From positions 41,251,338-41,315,337 of the forward strand of contig NC_091134.1 in NCBI RefSeq assembly GCF_041381155.1: a DNA stretch of 64,000 nucleotides. The letters are read 5' to 3'. A program made the position numbers and the translations under genes. This stretch comes from Argopecten irradians (lineage: Eukaryota; Mollusca; Bivalvia; Pectinida; Pectinidae). Each line of letters starts with the position of its first letter. Positions within the stretch are counted from its first letter, which is position 1. The notes beneath the pieces were generated by a model. That model saw nothing but the letters and a program-made list of their open reading frames with translations. It had not been told where the DNA came from and did not search any database. Positions 40,501-52,500 of this stretch are shown in pieces.

Positions 40501-43500
40501 TGCATCCTTCGTCACAGACCCAAAGTCTGTGTGTTGTAGGTGACAGACTGATATTATTGATGTCACTAATGCTTTTGGCCTCTTGTAAGACACTTCCTGT
40601 ACTATCCAGGAGATTTAGTGTGTTACTACCACAGTTACCCGTCCACAGACAATGACCAATGGTGGGGCGTAGAGAGTCAATGCTGTTGCGAGATTCCCAT
40701 TCCCGTACCACAATTGTCTCCGGTAGAAGATTTCTCCCTGTCACCACTTTTCTCTTTTTAGCTTCTGACAACTGTTTAAATGATGAAGGTCGTTTCTGAG
40801 CTTCTAATGATGTTATCGTAGCAGGTGAATTCTGATCACTTTTTAGTGTCGCCATCATTTAGGAAAATTGCTATTGCAAGGCACTTTATAATCTCGGTAA
40901 TCCTCACTTAGACAAGAATGTATCTCAGAACATCTTTTGAAATCTTGTGAAATAGTGATAACTATTACATTCCAAAGGTGATCTAAGGTCCAATTTAGTC
41001 ACAATTTACACTTACATCCTTTAAACCATGATCTGTATCATATGGATCCAAATCAAATTAGATTGTTCAAACTGATTGGTTTATGTATTACTGTTTATCA
41101 GAGTACAATATATACTGTATATCAAAGTACAATGTATACTGTATATCAAAGTACAATGTATACTGTATATCAAAGTACAATGTATACTGTATATCAAAGT
41201 ACTATGTATTACTGTTTATCAGAGTACAATATATACTGTATATCAAAGTACAATGTATACTGTATATCAAAGTACAATGTATACTGTATATCAAAGTACA
41301 ATGTATACTGTATATCAAAGTACAATGTATACTGTATATCAAAGTACAATGTATACTGTATATCAAAGTACAATGTATACTGTATAGTACAATGTATGTT
41401 TAAATGCACCTGTAGAAATAATGTGTGTAAGCCATATAAAACTTTTCTTGATATTTCCACTGTTTGTGCAATCTTGTCAACAACAATTGAGATTGTGTAT
41501 GACGCTATATATTGAACTTGTGCGGAACCCCTCGGGAAGTTACTACTGTGTGTTCAGTGACAATAGGTGATTGTAGGATGTAGAGTAGGATACAGATCAA
41601 TGTAGGTCTTGTTTACAACTTAAGTGATTAGATTACAATACCTAGCTAGTTTACCTTTGGTGTATTGTCTGATAATGTATTATATGTTCTATTGGACCAA
41701 AAGGAGTCAATTTGCACACATTGCATTAATTAACTTCCTAAGTGAAAGCTGTCATCTTATAATTGCTCAATTTTCTTCTGTAGCCAAGAAAGCTATCATA
41801 GTATTATCACTCATTTGTCAACTGTAGTATCCCTAAGACTTAGAGATTGATATGGTTGGGCTGATTTGCTTTCAATTATCTTTTGAATTATGTTACAGTT
41901 GAATTCACAATACACAATTCTAGATAAATAAAATGTTTGTACCTGTACACAAATTAGGAGTTTTTTTTTCATGTATTTACTAAATTAACCAGGTGAGCAA
42001 TACAAGCTTTCAGAGCCTCTTCTTTTCTCTTTTATTAGTTTTTTATTCTCATTTAAGGTGAATCGGCCTTACTAGAGCTTAAAATCACATCAGAGATGCT
42101 GGAGCTTAGAATGAATCACTATATTTGTTTGTCTATCCACAATTGGTTTCTGCAGATTTCCTCAAACATTAGTTGGCCTAGGGCTGCTGTTTTGATCAAA
42201 TTAAATTGCTGATTATATGTAAATATGCATATTAAAGTTTGTTACCGCTATTTCTCAAAAAGTGATGAAGGGATCTTTCTCAAATTTTATGTACAGGTTT
42301 CCCTAGGTTTGTTAAAGTTTGTTACCGCTATTCTCAAAAAGTACTGCAGGGAAAATATTTGTATACAGATATTCATGAGGATATTGAATACTGTTGTGAT
42401 AGTTCGAAGTGTTCTCAAAAGACCCAGCACGCTGTATCAATTTACTGCAGCTAAGGGTAAACTTGGCAACTGGCTGGCCATTTCTGAAAGTTTTTAGTCT
42501 AGCTTATGTCAATAACTTTTATTTTATTTTTAAAGTTATATTTCATGCGAATTTCACTGTAACAATTTGTCACTTAAACATTTGATATATGAACATGGAC
42601 ATGTAACTTGATGATTTAGCTCCCCAAAAGAAGATGTCGGCCTATAAGAGGCAAGAAATATAGGGATCATATATTGCTGGTTTTGAATAAAGCGCCTTCT
42701 ATCACCGCCATGTTCAGTACCTGCTGGTTTTGTCGGAATTCCGAATCGTATCATGTGACTTACGTCAATATGACCTACGCGTGGTGAGCAAGGTAACTAG
42801 CTTAAGGGTACATGTGTTTGATGACATTTTCCTTTTGGCTAATTTGAGCAAATCATGTTGGTATATGTCCATAGAGTGAGTATTTGAGACATCTAATGCA
42901 CACATCTCTGTAAAATATTGTGTGTATTAAATATTGTAATGTGCGAGCATTATTTTCTATGTAGATCCAGTCTGCTGAGGTCAACCACATTTTTGTTTAT
43001 GAAAAATTTTGGAAATTTTCTCTTGGATTCACTACTCTAGTGTAACTTCGAGATTGTCGCGATAATGTTTGGAAGAGTTCGGAATGATTCGGCATCTTAT
43101 ATTAAATTACGAGCCTATTTTTCAGGTGTACACGTTATAAAGATTTTTTTACTTTTATAATCAGATGGTGGGCTATTCAAATCGCCTTTCGTCCGTGGTC
43201 CGTCGTCCGTCCGTCCGTCCGTCCTTCCGTCCGTCCGTCCTTCCGTCCGTCCGTCCGTCCGTCCGTTAACAATTCTTGTTACCGCTATTTCTCAGAAAGT
43301 AGAGAAGGGATCTTTCTCAAATTTCACATGCAGGTTCCCCTAGGGCCCTAGTTGTGCATATTGCATTTTGGGATCAATCGGTCAACAAGATGGCCGACTG
43401 GCGGCCATCTTGGATTTTGATAGTTAAAGTTTGTTACCGCTATTTCTCAGAAATAACTAAAGGGATCTTTCTCAAATTTTACATGTAGGTTCCCCTAGGG

Positions 43501-46500
43501 CCCTAGTTGTGCATATTGCATTTTGGGACCAATCGGTCAACAAGATGGCCGACTGGCGGCCATCTTGGATTTTGATAGTTAAAGTTTGTTACCGCTATTT
43601 CTCAGAAAGTACTTAAGGGATCTTTCTCAAATTTCATATGTAGGTTTCCCTAGGGGCCTAGTTGTGCATATTGCATTTTGGGACCAATCGGTCAACAAGA
43701 TGGCCGACTGGCGGCCATCTTGGATTTTGATAGTTAAAGTTTGTTACCGCTATTTCCCAGAAAGTACTGAAGGGATCTTTCTCAAATTTCATATGTAGGT
43801 TTCCCTAGGGGCCTAGTTGTGCATATTGCATTTTGGGACCAATCGGTCAACAAGATGGCCGACTGGCGGCCATCTTGGATTTTGATAGTTAAAGTTTGTT
43901 ACCGCTATTTCTCAGAAAGTACTTAAGGGATCTTTCTCAAATTTCATATGTAGGTTTCCCTAGGGCCCTAGTTGTGCATATTGCATTTTGGGACCAATCG
44001 GTCAACAATGATGGCCGACTGGCGGCCATCTTGGATTTTGATAGTTAAAGTTTGTTACCGCTATTTCTCAGAAAGTAGAGAAGGGATCTTTCTCAAATTT
44101 CACATGCAGGTTCCCCTAGGGCCCTAGTTGTGCATATTGCATTTTGGGATCAATCGGTCAACAAGATGGCCGACTGGCGGCCATCTTGGATTTTGATAGT
44201 TAAAGTTTGTTACCGCTATTTCTCAGAAAGTACTAAAGGGATCTTTCTCAAATTTTACATGTAGGTTCCCCTAGGGCCCTAGTTGTGCATATTGCATTTT
44301 GGGACCAATCGGTCAACAAGATGGCCGACTGGCGGCCATCTTGGATTTTGATAGTTAAAGTTTGTTACCGCTATTTCTCAGAAAGTACTTAAGGGATCTT
44401 TCTCAAATTTCATATGTAGGTTTCCCTAGGGGCCTAGTTGTGCATATTGCATTTTGGGACCAATCGGTCAACAAGATGGCCGACTGGCGGCCATCTTGGA
44501 TTTTGATAGTTAAAGTTTGTTACCGCTATTTCTCAGAAAGTACTTAAGGGATCTTTCTCAAATTTCATATGTAGGTTTCCCTAGGGCCCTAGTTGTGCAT
44601 ATTGCATTTTGGGACCAATCGGTCAACAATGATGGCCGACTGGCGGCCATCTTGGATTTTGATAGTTAAAGTTTGTTACCGCTATTTCCCAGAAAGTACT
44701 GAAGGGATCTTTCTCAAATTTCATATATAGGTTCCCCTAGGGCCCTAGTTGTGCATATTGCATTTTGGGACCAATCAGTCAACAAGATGGCCGACCGACT
44801 GACGGCCATCTTGGATTTTGATAGTTAAAGTTTGTTACCGCTATTTCTCAGAAAGTACTAAAGGGATCTTTCTCAAATTTTACATGTAGGTTCCCCTAGG
44901 GCCCTAGTTGTGCATATTGCATTTTGGGACCAATCGGTCAACAAGATGGCCGACAGGCGGCCATCTTGGATTTTGATAGTTAAAGTTTGTTACCGCTATT
45001 TCTCAGAAAGTTTTGAAGGGATCTTTCTCAAATTTCATATGTTGGTTCTCCTTGGGCCCTAGTTGTGCATATTGCATTTTGGGACCAATCGGTCAACAAG
45101 ATGGCCGACTGGCGGCCATCTTGGATTTTGATAGTTAAAGTTTGTTACCGCTATTTCTCAGAAAGTACTTAAGGGATCTTTCTCAAATTTCATATGTAGG
45201 TTTCCCTAGGGCCCTAGTTGTGCATATTGCATTTTGGGACCAATCGGTCAACAATGATGGCCGACCGGCGGCCATCTTGGATTTTGATAGTTAAAGTTTG
45301 TTACCGCTATTTCCCAGAAAGTACTGAAGGGATCTTTCTCAAATTTCATATATAGGTTCCCCTAGGGCCCTAGTTGTGCATATTGCATTTTGGGACCAAT
45401 CAGTCAACAAGATGGCCGACCGACTGACGGCCATCTTGGATTTTGATAGTTAAAGTTTGTTACCGCTATTTCTCAGAAAGTACTGAAGGGATCTCTCTCA
45501 AATTTCATATTCATGTTCCCCTTGAACCCTAGTTGTGCATATTGCATTTTGGGAGTGATCGGTCAACAAGATAGCCGACCGGCGGCCATCTTGGATTTTG
45601 ATAGTTAAAGTTTGTTAACACTATTTCCCAGAAAGTACTGAAGGAATCTTTCTCAAATTTCATATGTAGGTTCCCCTACGACCCTAGTTGTGCATATTGC
45701 ATTTTGGGACAGATCGGTCAGCAAGATGATCGACAGGTTGCCATCTTGAATTTTGATAATTGAAGTTTGTTACTGCTACATATCTCAGAAAGTACTGAAA
45801 GGATCTTTCTCAAGGTTCATATATAGTATGTAGTAAAAGTTTGAAAAGCAGGGAAAAGATCCCTCTTTCTGTTGTCAGACATAGATCATTCTTTGGTGGG
45901 CGCCAAGATCCCTCTGGGATCTCTTGTTTAAAGATTTTATACTTTTAAAAATACCTCCAGTGCTGCAACTTTATAAAAAGTAGCAAAACTAGAAAGTTAA
46001 AACCTCAGACAGACAGAGAAAATGTGTATAACACTTAAACACTTTTCACTATGACAAAAAGAGCGAAAGTTATAGACCATATAACTTTAAATATCCTTGA
46101 TTCCTGATAACATTTGTTGAATTGTTTCTAAAGGTTCCTGTAACCTGCCTGAAGTTGTAAGAGAGTCCATGTATAAAGCTGTCATCAACAATTTGTTTGG
46201 ACGAGGAGTCCTCCCTACTGCAGAACAGGTATAGATAAGGATAGCTGTGATAGAATCATTCAGAACTACCAGAGTTACTTCCCTTCATATTATTCTGTCA
46301 GTAATGACGGAGTGAAACAAAGGGAAGTAACTCTGGTAGATCAGAATGAAATGTGGTGGTCGTCTGAGGTTGCAGAAGAACGGCCTGACCCCAGGTGATA
46401 TTTTCATGAAATGGAAATCCCCTGTTTAAGTTAAAAACTAATTGATACGTCCAATATGGAACGTTTGATGAAAGTTTCATTTTTCAAAAAAAAGTATAAC

Positions 46501-49500
46501 TAAAATGTGTTAGAGATTACTAAAGATCCTCCAAAAGTACATCTTCAACAAAAATATTACCTTTCCTTGAAGCAAAATAAATGGCAATCAGGCAAAATTA
46601 TTGAAAAATCTGTGGAATTGACCTAATTGGCTGATTTTGCCATTCAGATAGAAATCTTCAATTTAAGGTAGGTTTAAACTTTAAAGGCCCACTACCTTTC
46701 GGAAACAAAAATTAAAAGTTTCTTTAAAACAATAATAATATACGAAAAAAGTATATTAATAGCCTAAGAGGATGTTATATCACCAACCAAATGCAGGATT
46801 CCATGCGTAAACTTTGTTAACAGTGAAGATTCATGTCGCTGTTTTGCCTTCTGGTGCAGTGATAATCAACCGACGCGCGGTAATTAGGACGACGGCGGGA
46901 AACATAAAACGACCCGCGTTATGAAAATTAGCATGATATTTGTTTAAATTAAATTGTTAAGAAGGTGTTGATAAGTGTAGTATTAACGGTAAGTTAATAA
47001 CTTTTGTGACTCTATAACATAATCAATTTCGTTTTACAGTCCCATTTTACAAATTAAAAGCCGTTTCGGAAAGGTAGTGGCCCTTTAAAGATGCTCCACT
47101 GCTGACAAATGGTATTTTTTCACTATCAAAAACAGCAGCAGACGATTTAGTATTTTTCTCCAGTTACAAAGTTACTTACTTTACACCATTACCAGCATTG
47201 AAAAGTTTGAGCTTCTAATTTTACTTCAAGTGAAATACTTGAAAAGTAATTAATTGCATCCCGAAAAAATTCCGTGGCACTAAATCTTATATGGAATGAA
47301 GTAATGATTGCGCATGCACCAACGGCGAAATGAATTATTTTATGTTATTTTTTGTGTTAATTAGACATATATATACATGATTAAATACCAATTATTGTTC
47401 AAATGATGAATATCATTTAAGCTCTGTCGGCGGTGGAGCATCTTTAAAGAAAGAAATAAGTACAATTTTAGGTAAAAAACGATTATATTTATCAGATTTT
47501 ACATGCATGAATAAGAGCAGAAAATGGAGAAATCTTTATCAAAATATCATATTCATAAAATTGTTAAATTGATATTGTGCAGATTAATTATATTATGCAT
47601 ATGCTTTTGTACAGGTACCGCGGTATTTCTTTTACAGTTAAATGACTTTATACATTGTACTTAGATTTCTAAGGCATATACCTTATTTTCATATATTTTT
47701 CAAATCTACTGTAGTGAGCCATCTGAGCTCATCATGATCATGACTTCCATGGATTGGTTATGAATATTAAATCTGGCATAGTTCCCCAAAATACATGTAA
47801 TACAATTGGAAGTTGTTGCTTATTACTTCATATCTAACACAAATCAGATTCCCATTAGACTACCAGGCAACTTTCATGCATTCTCAATTTATGTTCAAAT
47901 CTTCAACTCATATGAGATTTAATGAAATGTGTTACTTATCATAATATTTCACAAAATATCCTATAAAATGAACACAATTTTGAAGATCCACATCTTTTCA
48001 GGCAAAATTTAAGGATTTGGAGAAGAATTTTGTTCTTTTTGATGAGCTATTTGAGTATGGAGCACGACTACCTAGCTTTATGATCAGGTATAGTATGATA
48101 GAGTTTGTCTTTATTCTCTTACTGTTTTACAAGATATGTTTTGTATATTTTAAATGATTTACTCAGTAAGTACTAGCTCTTATGATGTATGTGGGTCCGA
48201 ATTACAACAAATTGGAAGAAACAATGTTTCACTTATCAAATTGTTATTAATAAAGAATATTTCTAATTGCTATCATTGTTGAATTATATATGGTATCAGT
48301 AATATACAATTTCTTACTTATATGATTATAGGGCCTGGACATCTTCTAAATGGTGGTTAATTGGGATGTTTAAAGATTTGTACAAGGGTATCAAGAATAA
48401 AGATAGGACTGAAAATGAGGTAAATACTTGTGACCCTAGTTAAATGTAAGGTATGTGTTCATCAGCCAAATCTCGCTTCTATTTATCTGATATAACTATC
48501 TTTCCAAATGTTGAAGATTAAATCAATATTGCATTTCTCCATACAGTAAAATCTTGATAATAAGCTGCAGCTTATATTCTTCTTTGGTTGGAAATCTTAG
48601 GCCTATTTTCAGGACCAGCCTATTTTCAAGCCTGTCTTATTTTCGAAACTAAAACAAAATAAATATATCAAACAGTACATGAACTATTTATGATTAATAA
48701 TAAATACAAAAATGCTTTTATATATAAATATGCATGTATTTATGCATATAATAAAATAAAGTTTTAGATGTTTTAGATAATTTCATTGGAAGGTATCCAA
48801 GGCTTACTTTCAAGTGAAGCCTATTTTCAAAGCCGCTATATTTTCAAGATACATTTGATTGTAAGAAATCCAAGGCTGACTTTAATTTCAAGACCGGCCT
48901 ATTTTCAAAGCAAGCTTATTATCAAGATTTTAGGGTTGCATATCTTAAAAAAAGAATAATCATTGTGCTTATATTGTATTGTATAGTTACTAATATTCGC
49001 AGGAATTTTAATAAAATTTCCAAAGAAAGATGAAAATAAATACTTTGTGAAATCATAGTTTTATATATCCTTCCCTGTTATATGAATAACATTTTTAAAG
49101 ATTACAAGTTAATACAATAAATCTCCATGAATAAGCTTTTAACTGTAGAATGCATAATTTTACACCTGTGAAATTAAACAACTATACAGTATTAGGTAAA
49201 AATACCATTATTGTTGATAAAAAAAAACCTGTGATATTTACTTGGATGCTTTAGACAGACATTTAGTATTATGATGTATACTCTGATGCTTTAGACATGA
49301 TATATTTATGTAGTGTTAATCATTTTTAGCTCACCTGGTCCGAAGGACCAAGGTGAGCTTATGCCATACCGTGGCGTCCGGCGTCCGTCGTCCGTCGTCC
49401 GTCGTCCGTCGTCCGTCGTCCGTCCGTCCGTCCGTCCGTCAACAATCGACTTCTTCTCCATAACCGCTGGTCGGATTTCAACAAAATTTGGCTGGTAGCA

Positions 49501-52500
49501 TCCTTATGGGCTACTAACTGAAAATTGTACAAATGATGGGGCTGACCCCCCAGGGGCCTGAGGGGCGGGGCCAAAAGGGGTCAATTTGGCTATTTCCATA
49601 TAAACGACTTCTTCTCTGAAACCAAGCATGGGATAGCACCCATAATGCAATAGTAGCATCCTTATAGGGTGGGGATTCAAAATTGTACAAATGATGGGGC
49701 TGACCCCCCGAGGGCCTGAGGGGCGGGGTCAAATGGGGTCCATTTGGCTATTTCCATATAAACGACTTCTTCTCTGAAACCAAGCATGGGATAGCACCCA
49801 TAATGCAATGGTAGCATCCTTATAGGGTGGGGATTCAAAATTGTACAAATGATGGGGCTGACCCCCCGGGGGCCTGAGGGGCGGGGTCAAATGGGGTCAA
49901 TTTGGCTATTTCCATATAAACGACTTCTTCTCTGAAACTAAGCATGAGATAGCACTCATAATGCAATGGTAGTATCGTTATAGGGTAGGGATTAAAAATT
50001 GTACAAATGATGTGGCTGACCCCCCGGGGGCCTGAGGGGCGGGGTCAAAAGGGGTCAATTTGGCCATTTCCATATAAACGACTTCTTCTCTGAAACCAAG
50101 CATGGGATAGCACCCATAATGCAATGGTAGCATCTTTATAGGGTGGGGATTCAAAATTGTGCAAATGATGGGGCTGACCCCCAGGGGGCCTGAGGGGCGG
50201 GGTCGAAAGTGGCCAATTTGGCTATTTCCATATAAACGACTTCTTCTCTGAAACTAAGCATGGTATAGCACCCATAATACAATGGTAGTATCCTTATAGT
50301 GTGGGAATTCAAAATTGTGCAAATGATAGGGCTGACCCCCCGGGGGCCTGAGGGGCGGGGTCAAAAGTGGTCAATTTCCATATAAATGACTTTTTCTCTG
50401 CAACTTAACATGGGATTACACTCATAATGCAATGGTTACATCCTTATAGGGTTTGGATTCAAAATTTTGCAAATGATGGGGCTGACCCCCCGGGGGTCTG
50501 AAGGGTGGGGTCAAAAGGGGTCAATTTAGCTATTTCCATATAAACGACTTCTTCTCTGCAACTAAGAATGGAAGAGCACTTATAATGCAATGGTAGCATC
50601 CTTATAGGGTTGGGATTTGAAATTGTACAAATGATAGGGCTGACCCCCGGGGCCTTAGACGGCAATAGATGCGAGGTCAAAAGGTCAATTAGGCTACTAT
50701 TTTCATATAAATTACTTTGTCTCTGAACCTATGTATTGGATAGCATATTTGTATGGTATCAATAGCATCATTGTATGGTTGTGATTCAAAATTAAACTTT
50801 GGGAGTCAATTTTGCTTATTTTTCTAATTGTCTGAGTCTTGTGATAATTACTAACAAAAAACCAGGTGAGCGATACAGGCCCTCTGGGCCTTTTTTTTTT
50901 ATTTGACAGACAATTCTGCAGACACTTCTACACCTGGTAGATGATAAACATGCCCCTAATTATGCCCTGTTGTTTCTGTGGGCTTCCTTGGCCAATGCTA
51001 TTCCTGTAAGTCCTATTGTATGGTAGATCAAAGGATTTGTTTTGTTATCCCCCGCGAAACGCGTTTGCGGGGGATATTGATTTGGGCTCTGTCCGTCCGT
51101 GCGTCCGTCCGTGCGTCCGTCCGTCCGTCCGAGTATCGTTTCCGGGCTATAACTCCTAAACCATTCAACTTGGCTACACGAAACTTTCTGTACATGTTAG
51201 GCTAGTGCTCTAGTTGTGCCTTTTGCTAATGGGAACCTTTCATTTTCGATACTTTTTCTGTTACCATGGAAACTTATTCAAAAATACCATATTATTAAAG
51301 TTTCCTTTCTATTCCGGGCTATAACTCGAAAACCGTTCAACTTGGCTACACGAAACTTTCTGTACATGTTAGGCTAGTGCTCTAGTTGTGCCTTTTTCTA
51401 ATGGGAACCTTCCATTTTCAATACTTTTTCTGTTACCATGGAAACTTATTAAAAAATACCATATTATTAAAGTTTCCTTTCTATTCCGGGCTATAACTCG
51501 AAAACCGTTCAACTTGGCTACACGAAACTTTCTGTACATGTTAGGCTAGTGCTCTAGTTGTGCCTTTTGCTAATGGGAACCTTTCATTTTCGATACTTTT
51601 TCTGTTACCATGGAAACTTATTCAAAAATACCATATTATTAAAGTTTCCTTTCTATTCCGGGCTATAACTCGAAAACCGTTCAATTTGGCTACACGAAAC
51701 TTTCTGTACATGTTAGGCTAGTGCTCTAGTTGTGCCTTTTTCTAATGGGAACCTTCCATTTTCAATACTTTTTCTGTTACCATGGAAATTTATTAAAAAA
51801 TACCATATTATTAAAGTTTCCTTTCTATTCCGGGCTATAATCGAAAACCATTCAACTTGGCTACACGAAACTTTCTGTACATGTTAGGCTAGTGCTCTAG
51901 TTGTGCCTTTTGCTAATGGGAACCTTTCATTTTCGATACTTTTTCTGTTACTATGGAAACTTATTTAAAAATACCATATTATTAAAGTTTCCTTTCTATT
52001 TCAGGCTATAACTCAAAAACCGTTCAACTTGGCTACACGAAACTTTCTGTACATGTTAGGCTAGTGCTCTAGTTGTGCCTTTTGCTAATGGGAATCTTTC
52101 ATTTTCAATACTTTTTCTGTTACCATGGAAACTTATTTAAAAATACCATATTATTAAAGTTTCCTTTCTATTTCAGGCTATAACTCAAAAACCGTTCAAC
52201 TTGGCTACACGAAACTTTCTGTACATGTTAGGCTTGTGCTCTAGTTGTGCCTTTTGCTAATGGGAATCTTTCATTTTCAATACTTTTTCTGTTACCATGG
52301 AAACTTATTCAAAAAAATACCATATACCAAAATATCATATTCATATTACTTAAACATGTTCTTTTATTCTTTTAAATGTCATGTTACTGGAGAGCGGATA
52401 TATTGTTGTATGAATTTATTCAAGGACAATACTAAGCTCTGTTCAAATAGTTAAACCTACATGGATGACAATATCAAGATTTAAACTCTTAGTTACAATG

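Noticed and set aside
41042-41515. 157-, 106- and 103-codon plus ORFs and an 83-codon minus ORF with 8-residue repeats
   Set aside because: Products of the 24-bp minisatellite, which lacks stops in all forward frames.
43586-44547. Identical ORFs beginning MLPLFLRKYLRDLSQISYVG
   Set aside because: Copies of the family 2 core unit, present because the units are duplicated.
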